Source of the DNA: Verrucomicrobia bacterium CG1_02_43_26
Lineage (GTDB): Bacteria > Verrucomicrobiota > Verrucomicrobiia > Opitutales > CG1-02-43-26
NCBI GenBank assembly: GCA_001872735.1
Contig: MNWT01000005.1
Coordinates: 130,001-194,000, forward strand
Length of the DNA: 64,000 bases
Reading direction: 5' to 3'
In this document: positions 17,694-27,778 of the stretch, one piece after another
Layout: each line of letters begins with the position of its first letter
How positions within the stretch are numbered: the first letter of the stretch is position 1
Notes under the pieces: model-generated
Database searches by the model: none
What the model was told of the DNA's origin: nothing
What the model saw: only the letters and a program-made list of their open reading frames with translations
Translations under genes and position numbers: made by a program

Positions 17694-17980
17694 AGATAAT
17701 CGGGGTTTGTGTTGTCTTTTTGAGTTTTGTGTTAACAAATGCGAAATTTCTTTCGCTAATCTTACACTGTAAGGGTTTTTATACTGAAAACAAGTTTTTT
17801 TTTTATTTTTTTTGAACATCTTAATGACGTTTGATGTCCAAGCCCTCTTTAAGTGGAAATTATTACCTGTGGGGTTATTTTCATTCGCTACGCTTTTTGC
17901 CTTTTTCAGGCGGCTTGCATTCTATATAATGTGGGCTAATTTAGCTAAAATGACAAGATTTTGCGTTTTGTAGAAAAATT

Positions 17981-19432
17981 ATGACAGAAATCCAGATTTA
18001 CGACACGCTTAGTAGGCAAATAACTCCTCTTAAACCGGAGGATGGTAAAAGCTTTCGTTTCTATTGTTGCGGTCCTACTGTTTATGGCCCTGCTCATATC
18101 GGCAATTTTAGAACTTTTTTACTTCAGGATGTCTTTCGGCGTGTCCTGGAAATCGCAGGGTTAAATCCCTACCATGTGCGTAATATTACGGATGTGGATG
18201 ACAAAACAATCCGCCAATCTCAACTCGAGCATCTCTCTCTAGCCGAATTTACGGAAAAATGGACCGATGTCTTTTGGCGGGATTGTGACGAGCTCAATAT
18301 GCTTCGGCCACATGAGGAACCCAAGGCTACTAAGCACATTAAGCAGCAGATCGATATCATCCAGGAGCTCATTGACAAGGCGCACGCTTATGTCTCCGAG
18401 GATGGTTCCGTTTATTTTAAGGTAAAATCGTTCGAGGATTACGGTAAGCTTTCCCATCTGGATCTCTCTTGTCTGGAAACGCAGCATCATACCAGTGGTC
18501 ACGCTGCCAATCTGGCCGATGAGTATGAACGGGAGTCTGTTTCTGATTTCGCTCTCTGGAAGGCTCATAAAGCTGAGGATGGTCAAAATTCCTGGGATAG
18601 TCCTTGGGGCAAGGGGCGTCCGGGTTGGCATATCGAATGTAGTGCCATGAGTCGTGAATACTTAGGGGACACCTTTGACCTTCATGCAGGGGGCATCGAT
18701 CTCATTTTCCCGCATCACGAAAACGAGATCGCCCAATCAGAGGCCGCCACGGGAAAACCGTTTTGCAGGCACTGGCTCCATAGCGCCCACTTAAAGGTTG
18801 AGGGGGAAAAGATGAGCAAGAGTTTGGGTAATTTTTTCACGCTTGATGATATTAAAAGAAAGGGCATTCCTCCCATGGCTTTACGCTACGCGCTCATCGC
18901 CGCCCATTATCGGCAAACACTAAACTTAACTCACCAAAGTCTGCATGCCGCCGAAAGCGCGCTCGCTAAATTGGAGAAATTTACAGACAAATTACTCCAG
19001 AAGGCAGATCTACATGAAGCGGATTTCAAAAAAATACAAGAGGGTCCGTTTGAGGATAATTGGGGGGCTTTTGAGGCCGTAGCCGAAAATCTTTTCAATG
19101 ACCTCAATACCGCAGGTGCGCTCGGTAGTTTGTTCACCGCGTTTAATCAACTCGATGCTCAGGGTTTAAATAAAGAGGATGCGCTCCTCCAACTAAGGGC
19201 ACTGGCTAGGGTGCTCTACTTGTTCGGGCTTAAATTGTTTGTCGGCAAAAAGGAGCAGACTGAGATTCCTAAGGATGTGCTTAATCTCGCCCAGGATCGC
19301 TGGGATGCTAAACTACAAAGAAATTTTGAACGCGCAGACGCGCTCAGAGATCAACTCCATGTCTTGGGTTGGGCTGTCTTGGACAAAAAAGATGGCTTTG
19401 ACGTTGTCCCGCTAACAGACAATAATGGCTAA
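17981..19432 (+). CDS. cysS: Cysteinyl-tRNA synthetase
   Basis: 483 residues. It charges tRNA-Cys. The class I signature appears as HIGN (in [10 protein letters not shown]) and KMSKS (in [12 protein letters not shown]). The zinc Cys is in YCCGPTVYG, with further ligands in WHIECSAMS and FPHHENE. Length is normal. A TATAAT lies at 17925-17930 without a convincing -35 box. thrS follows 33 bp later, so both synthetases may share a transcript. Confidence 0.98.
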   Translation: MTEIQIYDTLSRQITPLKPEDGKSFRFYCCGPTVYGPAHIGNFRTFLLQDVFRRVLEIAGLNPYHVRNITDVDDKTIRQSQLEHLSLAEFTEKWTDVFWRDCDELNMLRPHEEPKATKHIKQQIDIIQELIDKAHAYVSEDGSVYFKVKSFEDYGKLSHLDLSCLETQHHTSGHAANLADEYERESVSDFALWKAHKAEDGQNSWDSPWGKGRPGWHIECSAMSREYLGDTFDLHAGGIDLIFPHHENEIAQSEAATGKPFCRHWLHSAHLKVEGEKMSKSLGNFFTLDDIKRKGIPPMALRYALIAAHYRQTLNLTHQSLHAAESALAKLEKFTDKLLQKADLHEADFKKIQEGPFEDNWGAFEAVAENLFNDLNTAGALGSLFTAFNQLDAQGLNKEDALLQLRALARVLYLFGLKLFVGKKEQTEIPKDVLNLAQDRWDAKLQRNFERADALRDQLHVLGWAVLDKKDGFDVVPLTDNNG

Positions 19433-19465
19433 TACACTTTTTCATTTAATATATAATACTTTATC

Positions 19466-21295
19466 ATGGCAAAAATGACTCCTCTAGAAGAATTACGGCA
19501 CTCCGCTTCTCACATCATGGCAACAGCCGTCCTCAGGCTTTTTCCTGAAACAAAATTGGATATCGGCCCTCCAACCGATTCCGGATTCTATTACGATTTC
19601 GATCTCGATCACCACTTCACACAGGAGGACTTGGAAGCGATCGAGGCTGAAATGAAAAAGGTGGTGAAGGAAAATCAAAAGTTCGAGCGCATTGAGGTCA
19701 CGCGTGTCTTTGCTGAACAATTTTTCAAGGAGCGTAACCAACTTTACAAAATAAGCCGTTTACAGGATATTCCCGAAGACGAAGTCGTCACCTTTTACCG
19801 CAATGGTGAGTTCACAGACCTTTGCGGGGGTACCCATGTTAATTACACTAAGCAGGTCAAGGCTTTTAAACTTCTTTCCATCGCGGGTGCCTACCACCGT
19901 GGAGATGAAAAAAACAAACAGCTTCAGCGTATTTATGGCACTGCTTTCCCTTCAAAGGAGGAATTAGATACTTATCTAACACAACTGGAGGAGGCTAAAA
20001 AACGTGACCACCGCAAACTCGGCAAGGAACTTCAGCTCTTTCATATCGATGAACAGGTCGGTGCCGGCCTGATCTTGTGGACACCTCGTGGCGCGCTCGT
20101 TCGCCAGGCTCTCCAGGAATTTATTTCAGAGGAACTGCGCAAGCAAAACTACCTACAGGTCTACACGCCACATATCGGCAAATTAGGTTTATTTAAAACA
20201 TCCGGGCACTTCCCTTATTACAGCGATTCCCAATATCCACCTCTAGTGGAACGCGAAGAGCTGGAACTCTTAGCGCAAGAGGGTTGTACATGTTCCGAAT
20301 TATCTAATCGTCTCAAAACGGGCGCAATCGATGGCTACTTACTTAAGCCTATGAATTGCCCCATGCATATTAAAATCTTTGATTCCCAACCGCGTTCTTA
20401 TCGTGATTTACCTATCCGTCTCGCGGAATTCGGTACCGTCTATCGCTGGGAGCAATCAGGCGAACTCAATGGTATGACGCGTGTGCGTGGGTTCACGCAA
20501 GACGATGCTCACATCTTCTGCACCGAGGATCAGGTTTCTCAAGAAATTAAATCTTGTCTCGAGCTCGTTAAAATCGTTCTCAAAACACTCGGCATGCACG
20601 ACTACCGCGTACGTCTCGGCTTGCGTGAACCTGCTTCAGATAAATACGCGGGTTCCGCAGAACTCTGGGAAAAGGCAGAAAACGCGCTTCGGGAAGCCGC
20701 TAAAACGCTCGAAGTCCCCTACTCTGAAGAAACGGGCGAAGCCGCTTTTTATGGTCCAAAAATTGACTTCGTTGTAAAGGATGTCATCGGTCGCGAATGG
20801 CAACTCGGTACCGTCCAGGTCGACTACAATCTACCGGAGCGTTTCGATTTATACTACACGGGTTCAAATAATCAGCCGTGTCGCCCTGTCATGATTCACC
20901 GCGCTCCTTTCGGTTCTTTGGAACGCTTCACGGGATTGCTCATCGAGCACTTTGCTGGCAACTTCCCTACTTGGCTAGCCCCGGAACAGGTTCGTATATT
21001 ACCGCTTAATGATGACTTAAAACCCTACGCTGAAGAAATTTTGACCGCCTTAAAGGCTGCAAAAATAAGGGCTTCCGTTGATGGCCATTCAGACAAACTG
21101 GGCGCAAAGATTCGTCGTTCCGAAATCATGAAGGTGCCTTACATGTTCGTTGTTGGCGCAAAAGAGCAAGAGGAAAAACAAGTTTCCATACGTTCTCGCA
21201 TTAACAAATCAAACGAGGGCAACTTCAGCATCGAAGATGCCGTTAATCTACTGATCACAGAAATCCAAGAACGCACCTTGCCGCTTCAATCATGA
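19466..21295 (+). CDS. thrS: Threonyl-tRNA synthetase lacking the N-terminal TGS domain
   Basis: 609 residues. Charging of tRNA-Thr is supported by the editing-domain motif HSASH at the very N-terminus, the SAD motif (LCGGTHV), the class II core (MNCPMHIKIF, with the zinc Cys; RVRGFTQDDAHIF; IHRAPFGSLERF) and an anticodon-binding C-terminal domain. The usual N-terminal TGS domain of about 60 residues is missing. An in-frame TAA at 19454-19456, 12 bp before the ATG, rules out a hidden extension. rsmD overlaps its stop by ATGA. Confidence 0.97.
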   Translation: MAKMTPLEELRHSASHIMATAVLRLFPETKLDIGPPTDSGFYYDFDLDHHFTQEDLEAIEAEMKKVVKENQKFERIEVTRVFAEQFFKERNQLYKISRLQDIPEDEVVTFYRNGEFTDLCGGTHVNYTKQVKAFKLLSIAGAYHRGDEKNKQLQRIYGTAFPSKEELDTYLTQLEEAKKRDHRKLGKELQLFHIDEQVGAGLILWTPRGALVRQALQEFISEELRKQNYLQVYTPHIGKLGLFKTSGHFPYYSDSQYPPLVEREELELLAQEGCTCSELSNRLKTGAIDGYLLKPMNCPMHIKIFDSQPRSYRDLPIRLAEFGTVYRWEQSGELNGMTRVRGFTQDDAHIFCTEDQVSQEIKSCLELVKIVLKTLGMHDYRVRLGLREPASDKYAGSAELWEKAENALREAAKTLEVPYSEETGEAAFYGPKIDFVVKDVIGREWQLGTVQVDYNLPERFDLYYTGSNNQPCRPVMIHRAPFGSLERFTGLLIEHFAGNFPTWLAPEQVRILPLNDDLKPYAEEILTALKAAKIRASVDGHSDKLGAKIRRSEIMKVPYMFVVGAKEQEEKQVSIRSRINKSNEGNFSIEDAVNLLITEIQERTLPLQS

Positions 21296-21882
21296 GAGTC
21301 ACCGGCGGTAAAGCAAAGGGTATTCTTCTGAAAACACCTAAGGGTGACATCACTAGACCGGCTACGGATTTCACCCGTGAGTCGGTCTTCTCTTCTCTTG
21401 GCGACATCATCCTCGACAAAGAATTCCTGGATGCCTTCGCGGGCTGTGGCAGCTACGGCCTGGAAGCCTGGAGTCGGGGCGCTTCAGGAGGAGTTTTTAT
21501 CGAAAAGCATTATCCCGCAATAAAGCGTATCGAAGAAAACATTACGTCTGTATCGAAAAGCTCAATACAAGAGGAAACGCTTTGCTCGATTATAAAAAAG
21601 GATTTTTTCAAGTTTTGCGAGGATTGTAAAATCAACGATAAGAAATTCGAACTCATCTTCGCGGACCCTCCTTACGATTTTTTTGAAAAAAATGCCCAAA
21701 ATATTATTGTATCATTAATATCGATACTAAAAAAATCGGACTCTTCCAGGCTTATCATCGAAATGCCGGGAAACACAAATCTCCCTCAACTTGATGAGCT
21801 CATTCTCTTAAAGAGGATTGGCAAAAAACGATCCGGGCCAAGCGTTTCTATATTCAAACCTTCCCTAAAAGAAGACCAATAG
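21292..21882 (+). CDS. rsmD: 16S rRNA (guanine966-N2)-methyltransferase
   Basis: 196 residues. The SAM-dependent methyltransferase fold shows the opening MRVTGGKAKG, RPATDFTRESVFSSL, the SAM loop DAFAGCGSYGLEA and the catalytic FADPPYDF. It modifies G966 of 16S rRNA. It is coupled to thrS by a 4-bp ATGA overlap and its end overlaps the convergent rsmE gene by 29 bp. Codon usage is more A/T-rich towards the end. Confidence 0.93.
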   Translation: MRVTGGKAKGILLKTPKGDITRPATDFTRESVFSSLGDIILDKEFLDAFAGCGSYGLEAWSRGASGGVFIEKHYPAIKRIEENITSVSKSSIQEETLCSIIKKDFFKFCEDCKINDKKFELIFADPPYDFFEKNAQNIIVSLISILKKSDSSRLIIEMPGNTNLPQLDELILLKRIGKKRSGPSVSIFKPSLKEDQ

Positions 21883-22561
21883 CCGAAACACACGCCGTCT
21901 CGGACCGCAGAACACGTTCGCCTAAATGATACAGCGGAATATCATTACCGCGAAGAAGCGTTCTTTCTGCTTTATCAAACCCTCCTTCAGGCCCAATAAC
22001 AAGAATGGTTTCTTTACTTTTCTTAACATAGTCCCGCAAATGTCTCGTCGCTTCATAATTATCTAAAGCAACCACGTCCGTATCCTTATCTCGGATACAT
22101 AAAAATTCTTTTAGATTTTCATAGTGAGAAACATTAGGCACAATGGTCACGAATGCCTGCTCGGCTCCGCGCAATAAAATTCGCTGCCACTCATCAGTCT
22201 TCCATAATTTACTTTGAATGTAATTTGGATCACTTTTCTCGGCCTGAAAAAATGAAATCGACTTTACGCCTAAGGTCGTACACTCGCTCAAAATCTTACG
22301 AGCTGTCTGTGGCCTGGGCAATCCAACAACTAAATGGATCGGCAAAAATGAAAATACTTTTTCTTCCCAATCAACTTCAAAATGCAACCCCGCGTCATCG
22401 TCTTTCACTATTTTAGCCAACCCCCGCTTGCCATTTAAAACGCCTACATACATCGTATCCAAAACCTTCATACGAAGAACATCCCTCACATGAATCGCTC
22501 TCGGATCGTTCGATGGCAAAAATTTTGCCTCGTCTTCAGACTGGAACAGCACAAGATTCAT
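21854..22561 (-). CDS. rsmE: 16S rRNA (uracil1498-N3)-methyltransferase
   Basis: 235 residues from the ATG at 22561. An upstream in-frame start would add nine unconserved residues. The protein has a PUA-like N-terminus (HVRDVLRMKVLDTM) and a SPOUT knot with VIGPEGGFDKAE and LGERVLRSETAC. It methylates U1498 of 16S rRNA. Its 3' end overlaps rsmD on the other strand by 29 bp, and a terminator separates it from clpX. Confidence 0.93.
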   Translation of the reverse strand: MNLVLFQSEDEAKFLPSNDPRAIHVRDVLRMKVLDTMYVGVLNGKRGLAKIVKDDDAGLHFEVDWEEKVFSFLPIHLVVGLPRPQTARKILSECTTLGVKSISFFQAEKSDPNYIQSKLWKTDEWQRILLRGAEQAFVTIVPNVSHYENLKEFLCIRDKDTDVVALDNYEATRHLRDYVKKSKETILVIGPEGGFDKAERTLLRGNDIPLYHLGERVLRSETACVSAIGLLLGKV

Positions 22562-22584
22562 AAACAATCTATTTAAACTCAGCC

Positions 22585-22611
22585 ACAAAAAAACCCAGCA
22601 ATTTACTGGGC
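22585..22611 (-). terminator. Rho-independent terminator overlapping clpX stop
   Basis: On the minus strand the stem CCCAG (22606-22610) pairs with CTGGG (22594-22598) around the loop TAAATTG, followed by a seven-T run. The hairpin contains the clpX stop codon. The 5-bp stem is short but well placed. Confidence 0.65.
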
Positions 22612-23997
22612 CATTTTTTGATCTTCTTCTTCATCAGAATCAGAACTCAATTCTTCAGGGCTTCGCTTGACGATCGTAGGTTTCGCCTTTCCCTTAACGA
22701 CATCTGCCGTAATAATAACTTCTTTAACCGTATTATCATGAGGAATCTCGTACATCATATCCAGCATCAAGCCTTCCATGATAGAACGAAGTGCGCGGGC
22801 ACCCGTCTTATACTCGATTGCTTTCTTGGCAACTTCTGTGACGGCTTCCGGTTCAAAACTGAGCGTAACACCTTCTTGAGCAAAAATTTTCGCGTACTGG
22901 CGTGTTAGCGCATTCTTTGTCTTCATCAGAATGTTCTTCAAATCTTCTTCACCAAGTTGCTCCAAAACGGAAACCACGGGCAAGCGGCCAATAAACTCTG
23001 GGATCATCCCGAAATGAACCATGTCCTCAGGCTGCACGCTTTTCATAATAGACTCAGGATTCAGCGCATCTTTAGCTGCCTTGGCTGGATCAAAGCCAAG
23101 CACTTTATTACCCGCGCGGCGCTCTATAATTTTATCCAAACCAACAAACGCACCCCCACAAATAAACAATATATTCGAGGTGTCTACGTGTATATACTCT
23201 TGGTTCGGGTGCTTGCGTCCGCCCTGTGGAGGAACATTACAAACCGTACCTTCTAAAATCTTCAACAGCGCTTGCTGCACACCTTCACCGGAAACATCTC
23301 GCGTAATGGAAACATTGTCCGTCTTGCGGCCTATTTTATCAATCTCGTCTACGTAAATAATACCACACTCTGCCTTCTTGACATCATAATCACAGGCCTG
23401 TAGGAGTCTTAAAACAATATTCTCAACGTCTTCACCCACATAACCGGCTTCCGTCAGGGTCGTAGCGTCTGCAATCGCAAAGGGCACTTCTAGCAAATTG
23501 GCCAAAGTTCTCGCAAGGAGCGTCTTTCCGCTACCTGTTGGACCAACGAGCAAGATGTTACTTTTTTCTATTTTAACATCCGCAAATTCTTCCATCAAAT
23601 GGTGAATCTCTTCATCAAATTTGCCTTCCTCTTTTTGACCTAACCGCAAACGGCGATAATGGTTATATACCGCAACAGCCAACACTTTCTTAGCATGCTC
23701 CTGGCCAATTACAAAATCGTCCAATGCCGTTTTTATCTCAGAGGGCTTAATCAACCTAAAGGGCTGGTCATCATGGTGCTCTTTCTCGTCTTTACCGTCT
23801 GCATGAGCAGCTCCTGAAGACTTTGTCTGCGTTTCAGTAGAGCCACTTTGGCCAAGTTCACGATCCACGATTGTCTTGCACACATTGATGCAAGAATCGC
23901 AAATATATACCCCGGCTGGCCCGGCAATCATCTTCTGCACTTCATTCTGCGCTTTACCGCAAAAGGAACAAAATGTCATCTTTGTTGATTTCGCCAT
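22603..23997 (-). CDS. clpX: ATP-dependent Clp protease ATPase subunit ClpX
   Basis: 464 residues from the ATG at 23997; a longer frame to 24027 would need a TTG. It is the AAA+ unfoldase that feeds ClpP. The N-terminal zinc domain has C10, C13, C33 and C36. An acidic, low-complexity linker follows, then Walker A GPTGSGKT, the pore loop GYVGEDVE, Walker [10 protein letters not shown] and the sensor block ([10 protein letters not shown]). The acidic tail SDSDEEED is an extension. A Shine-Dalgarno-like GAGGGGG lies about 14 bp upstream. clpP ends 30 bp upstream, so clpP-clpX form an operon. Confidence 0.98.
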   Translation of the reverse strand: MAKSTKMTFCSFCGKAQNEVQKMIAGPAGVYICDSCINVCKTIVDRELGQSGSTETQTKSSGAAHADGKDEKEHHDDQPFRLIKPSEIKTALDDFVIGQEHAKKVLAVAVYNHYRRLRLGQKEEGKFDEEIHHLMEEFADVKIEKSNILLVGPTGSGKTLLARTLANLLEVPFAIADATTLTEAGYVGEDVENIVLRLLQACDYDVKKAECGIIYVDEIDKIGRKTDNVSITRDVSGEGVQQALLKILEGTVCNVPPQGGRKHPNQEYIHVDTSNILFICGGAFVGLDKIIERRAGNKVLGFDPAKAAKDALNPESIMKSVQPEDMVHFGMIPEFIGRLPVVSVLEQLGEEDLKNILMKTKNALTRQYAKIFAQEGVTLSFEPEAVTEVAKKAIEYKTGARALRSIMEGLMLDMMYEIPHDNTVKEVIITADVVKGKAKPTIVKRSPEELSSDSDEEEDQKMAQ

Positions 23998-24027
23998 GAA
24001 ATAATCTACCCCCTCATTACCTCTCAA

Positions 24028-24639
24028 TTAAGAGGCTTTGACAGGTGCTGCCTCCGGACGTGTTATAACCTGGTCAACCAAACCATAGTCTCTGGCTTCT
24101 TCAGCACTCATATAGTAATCACGATCGGAATCTTTTTCAATTTGCTCCAAAGTCTTACCACTATGATGCGCCAGAATATTATTAATCGTCTTGCGCCAAC
24201 GTAAAATTTCTTTCGCTGCAATCGTAATGTCAGAGGCTTGGCCTTGCGCGCCACCCGTAGGTTGGTGAATCATAATACGGCTGTTAGGAAGCGCGTAACG
24301 CTTTCCTTTAGTACCGGCGGCTAATAGAACCGTTGCCATACTCGCTGCCATACCCACGCAATAAGTGGTCACATCGCAGTGCATGAAGTTGATCGTATCA
24401 TAAATCGCCATCCCGGCTGTCACACTCCCTCCAGGGGAATTAATATACACATGTATGTCCTTCTTGGAATCCTCCATTTGCAGGAACAGGAGCTGGGCAA
24501 CCACCGCGTTCGCAACATAATCATCAATCGGAGTCCCGATAAACACGATTCTGTCTTTTAATAAGCGGCTATAAATGTCCCAGGCTTTTTCTGTTCGGCC
24601 ATCACGCTCGTAAACATATGGTAAAGTATAATAACTCAC
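24028..24639 (-). CDS. clpP: ATP-dependent Clp protease proteolytic subunit ClpP
   Basis: 203 residues with a GTG start. The catalytic serine is S100 (GMAASMAT), the histidine H125 (MIHQP), and the Asp is in the [11 protein letters not shown] block. Other family marks are [12 protein letters not shown] and the YGLVDQVI tail. It assembles as the peptidase barrel partnered with ClpX. It sits 48 bp downstream of the trigger factor gene, the classic tig-clpP-clpX order. Confidence 0.98.
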   Translation of the reverse strand: MSYYTLPYVYERDGRTEKAWDIYSRLLKDRIVFIGTPIDDYVANAVVAQLLFLQMEDSKKDIHVYINSPGGSVTAGMAIYDTINFMHCDVTTYCVGMAASMATVLLAAGTKGKRYALPNSRIMIHQPTGGAQGQASDITIAAKEILRWRKTINNILAHHSGKTLEQIEKDSDRDYYMSAEEARDYGLVDQVITRPEAAPVKAS

Positions 24640-24687
24640 GACTTCAATGGATTAAGTGTTAAATTAAAAAGAGTTAAACAATCACGA

Positions 24688-26028
24688 TTAAGCATCCGCT
24701 TTAACCGCTTTTTTCTCTTCTTTTACTTCCCCAGAATCCGCCTTATCGCACAAAAAGTCAAGGGTTTTAACCACCAAAACCTCGCGCTTCATTTCATCCA
24801 CAACTCCTTGGTCTTTCTGAAATTCGCTTACGATTTTATCGGGTGTCACTTGTCTCATATATGCCATCTGGACAACTTTCGCCCATATGTCTTCTTTGCT
24901 TATTTCTATCTTCTCTTGTTTCGCAATTTCCAGCAACGCTAAGCGCATCTTAATGTTCTCGCGGGCCAAACGATCCGCTTCTTCAAACAGCTTTTCTTTC
25001 TGCTCCTCAAGTTGCTCTTGTGGCACTCCGTGCTGCAACATCCGTTCAATATGGGTGCGTAAAATCTGTTGCTTCTCTGCATCAACTGCGCTCTCTGGCA
25101 ATTCAAAGTGTGTGTTTTGGTCAATAAAGCGGGCTATCTGTTCTCGCTTGGAGTTCATTTGGTCCAGCTTCTTGCGCTGCGTAACTTCTTGCTCAACAGC
25201 TTTTTTAAAGGAATCCAAATCCTTTGCTTTAAAACCGGCAAAGAAGGCTTCGTCTAGCTCAGGTAACACTTGCTCGCGTACTTCATGCATTTCCATGTCA
25301 TAAGTCGCTTTTTTACCGGCTAACTCAGCTACTTCAAAGTCCTTAGGGAAGGTCATTTCAACCGTCTTGGTGTCCCCTGGCTTCATACCAACAACGCCTT
25401 CAACAACCGCTTTCACGCCCATCTCGTCCTTAGCGCCGGCTTTTTCCCATGTATTCTTCTGGGTGCCATAAAGCTTGTTATCAGGAGCAATCTGCTCAAT
25501 CAGCTCATCGCCAATTTTACCAACGTAGGAAACGCGCACATACTCGTCTGCTTTCGCCGCGCGTTCCACCTTTTCCATCTTGGCATGCTGTGCTTGCTTG
25601 GCTTTAATCTCAGCATCAATATCTTCCTCTGTTACAGTAACAACAGGCACGTCTACTTTAATGCCTTTATACTCCGGCAAAGTGATGGTAGGCCAGACAT
25701 CAAAGACAAAGGTCATCGTGGTATCGGCACCGGCTATCAAATCAGGTGCGTCCGCTTTAATGATGGAGTACAGGTTCAATCCTGATTTCTCACCAATGTA
25801 CTCATATGCCTTGCGTTGTAGCTTCTTGACCAATTCGTCCGCGATCTCTTTGGCGAACTTCTGCTTGATCATTGTCAAGGGAGCCTTACCGGGGCGAAAC
25901 CCAGGAATACGCGCATGATCCGTAAACTCCTTATAAACTTCTTTTTCTTCAGCCGCCACTTCCTCCTTGGGAATCGAAACGGTAATTGATTTTCTAACCT
26001 CTGTTACGTCTTGTATTGATATATCCAC
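24688..26028 (-). CDS. tig: Trigger factor
   Basis: 446 residues with a GTG start. It is the ribosome-bound chaperone and peptidyl-prolyl isomerase. The N-terminal ribosome-binding domain has the signature FRPGKAP (near residues 42-48). A FKBP-like domain follows (VRVSYVGKIGDE, MTFPKDFEVAELAGKKATYDMEMHEV), then a long helical C-terminal domain ending in a Lys/Glu-rich tail. The promoter candidate at 26073-26100 fits this start. Confidence 0.95.
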   Translation of the reverse strand: MDISIQDVTEVRKSITVSIPKEEVAAEEKEVYKEFTDHARIPGFRPGKAPLTMIKQKFAKEIADELVKKLQRKAYEYIGEKSGLNLYSIIKADAPDLIAGADTTMTFVFDVWPTITLPEYKGIKVDVPVVTVTEEDIDAEIKAKQAQHAKMEKVERAAKADEYVRVSYVGKIGDELIEQIAPDNKLYGTQKNTWEKAGAKDEMGVKAVVEGVVGMKPGDTKTVEMTFPKDFEVAELAGKKATYDMEMHEVREQVLPELDEAFFAGFKAKDLDSFKKAVEQEVTQRKKLDQMNSKREQIARFIDQNTHFELPESAVDAEKQQILRTHIERMLQHGVPQEQLEEQKEKLFEEADRLARENIKMRLALLEIAKQEKIEISKEDIWAKVVQMAYMRQVTPDKIVSEFQKDQGVVDEMKREVLVVKTLDFLCDKADSGEVKEEKKAVKADA

Positions 26029-26072
26029 AGCAAACTAATGTTAAATTTTTCTTAACTTAAATGAAATAAAAA

Positions 26073-26100
26073 GATATATTAAACAAGAGGCAAAGGTCAA
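26073..26100 (-). promoter_or_regulatory. Candidate promoter of tig-clpP-clpX
   Basis: On the minus strand TTGACC (26095-26100, 5/6) and TATATC (26073-26078, 4/6) are 16 bp apart, about 45 bp before the GTG of tig. The same -10 sequence and spacing occur before the gtr-like operon (38495-38522). Confidence 0.5.
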
Positions 26101-26129
26101 TTCCCTATTTCACCCCATTTCGTTTTCTC

Positions 26130-27098
26130 ATGTCCTTTTCCCATAAAACCCTTGCCCAATGGTACTGCCAGCTCGGGCAAACTCAGGATGCCGGAATTCC
26201 CATCCTGGATGCCATAAGGGGTTGTGATGGCCTTCCTCAAAGGAATAGGGAGGTACTGGCAAATTCGCTTTCTTTTGGCAATGATTGGGGGAAATCTTTA
26301 CAACTGGCCAACATCATCATCCCTTATGAGGACGCGATTCAAATCAAAATAGGCGCTCAAACAGGTAAACTTTCGGCAATCTTCCACAACCTGGCCGAAC
26401 AACACGAATTTGCCCATACCGCGCGCTCGAAAATAATATCGCTGTCCATCTACCCGGCCATTGTTATCCATGTTGCAATCCTGGCCTTCCCTATCATGAA
26501 TCAAATTCATTTTGATAGCACCGCTTTTGTCTTTAACTTCGGGCGCTATGCCTTCGATGTATTAAAGCTCTTAGCAATGCTCTGGGGGCTATTTTTTGCA
26601 ATCACTTTGCTCGCACGTCATCAAAGATCGCTATTCTTTAAGATCGTAAAATTCCTGCCGGGCCTCGGTGCTTATATCAAAAAGATAGCGCTTGCTAAAT
26701 TCGCCTCATCCTTGGCTGCTTTCATCCAAGCTGGCGTTTCGCTCGAAATGGGCTGGATCTACGCCGGCAAAGCTTCCGGAGATCCAAAAATCGAAATCGC
26801 TTCTCGCGACATCGCTCACGCCATCGCTCTGGGTCACGCTCCGGGAAATTACTTGGCTAACTATCCTTGCTTCCCCACTGCATTCACCCACTTATACCGT
26901 ACTGGCGAACAAACCGGTCGTTTGGATGAGCTTTTATTATTCTCCGCTAAACAACTCCAACAAGATGCCAACAGTAATCTGTCTGTTGTGACAACGCTCT
27001 ATCCCACGCTCATAATCATGCTGCTCGCCTTCTTTGTCGCCTCAAAGGTCATTCATATCTACGGCGACTACCTAAAGCTATTCAGCAACCCAGGCTGA
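26130..27098 (+). CDS. Type II secretion/pilus GspF-like inner-membrane protein
   Basis: 322 residues. Two T2SSF-type helical domains can be seen: residues about 5-100 (LAQWYCQLGQTQDAGIPILDAI, GAQTGKLSAIFHNLA) and about 185-285 (FASSLAAFIQAGVSLEMGW, RTGEQTGRLDELLLF). Three membrane stretches lie near 105-125, 145-165 and 290-310. GspF/PilC proteins form the inner-membrane platform of type II secretion or type IV pili. The protein is shorter than the usual 400 residues, and no gspE, gspG or pilin gene is adjacent, so its machine is encoded elsewhere. Confidence 0.82.
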   Translation: MSFSHKTLAQWYCQLGQTQDAGIPILDAIRGCDGLPQRNREVLANSLSFGNDWGKSLQLANIIIPYEDAIQIKIGAQTGKLSAIFHNLAEQHEFAHTARSKIISLSIYPAIVIHVAILAFPIMNQIHFDSTAFVFNFGRYAFDVLKLLAMLWGLFFAITLLARHQRSLFFKIVKFLPGLGAYIKKIALAKFASSLAAFIQAGVSLEMGWIYAGKASGDPKIEIASRDIAHAIALGHAPGNYLANYPCFPTAFTHLYRTGEQTGRLDELLLFSAKQLQQDANSNLSVVTTLYPTLIIMLLAFFVASKVIHIYGDYLKLFSNPG

Positions 27099-27109
27099 GC
27101 ATCATAAGA

Positions 27110-27523
27110 CTACCGTTTGTCGATGCTGTATTTTCCTGCCCCTACAAACAACAGGCCTAAAAACACGACACACAACGATAATGGGTGAGACACCATACTC
27201 TGGTAATCCATCCCTTTAGTATAAAGCATATACGCGCCAAGGCCCGTCACAAAGGCTAACAGGAAGGAAACAAAACGGAAATAAAAACCGATCACAAGTA
27301 AGACACCTCCTATCGTCTCGGCAAACGCAGCCATAAATCCCCAAAACAAGGGATAAGTCGTAACGCCCAATAAGGCCATCGCGCCGCCCACATTCTCCAA
27401 CGCAGACTTCCCGCTAAGAAACTTGGGCACACCATGGGAAACCATTACAATTCCAATAACCACGCGCATTAACAATAATCCAAAATCTGGCTTGTTAAAC
27501 AATTTGTACAGTTTTTCGTGCAT
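27110..27523 (-). CDS. DoxX-family membrane protein
   Basis: 137 residues with four membrane helices. Family marks are LLLMRVVIGIVMVSHGVPKFLSG, AFAETIGGVLLVIGFYFR and the C-terminal FLGLLFVGAGKYSIDK. DoxX proteins are small membrane proteins linked to redox or thiol stress in some bacteria; function here is unknown. It is convergent with the GspF-like gene at a distance of 11 bp. Confidence 0.87.
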   Translation of the reverse strand: MHEKLYKLFNKPDFGLLLMRVVIGIVMVSHGVPKFLSGKSALENVGGAMALLGVTTYPLFWGFMAAFAETIGGVLLVIGFYFRFVSFLLAFVTGLGAYMLYTKGMDYQSMVSHPLSLCVVFLGLLFVGAGKYSIDKR

Positions 27524-27699
27524 ATGCGATATGGGTCTTATCAGATTTTCGTTCCGTCAAATCATACTTTGCCAAAGTAACCAAGATGATGGCAATCATA
27601 ATCATTTGTTTTGCTCATAGCTGTTTTATGGCAAAAAACTTCTACCAAGCCTTCATTCCAAGCAGGAAGGCTTTTTCGTCACGCCTACTTCGTGTTAAA

Positions 27700-27735
27700 A
27701 CAAGAAAAAGCACAGGCATACTATGCTTTTTCCTG
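27700..27735 (-). terminator. Hairpin terminator after ankyrin-like gene
   Basis: A perfect 9-bp stem GAAAAAGCA/TGCTTTTTC (27704-27712 with 27724-27732) lies 44 bp downstream of the ankyrin-like stop codon on the minus strand and is followed by a T-rich stretch there. A second hairpin AAGCCTTC/GAAGGCTT (27647-27673) with a T-run on the plus strand is nearby; what it would terminate is unclear. Confidence 0.6.
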
Positions 27736-27778
27736 ATCCCCCTAATCATGAAAAACGGTTACACGGATTAGAGCTTAT

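Noticed and set aside
17761..17773. CTTACACTGTAAG palindrome upstream of the porin gene
   Set aside because: Perfect but short, single, and without a paired promoter; could be chance.
27586..27771. 61-codon plus-strand frame between DoxX and the ankyrin-like gene
   Set aside because: It runs through two terminator-type hairpins and has no recognisable features.
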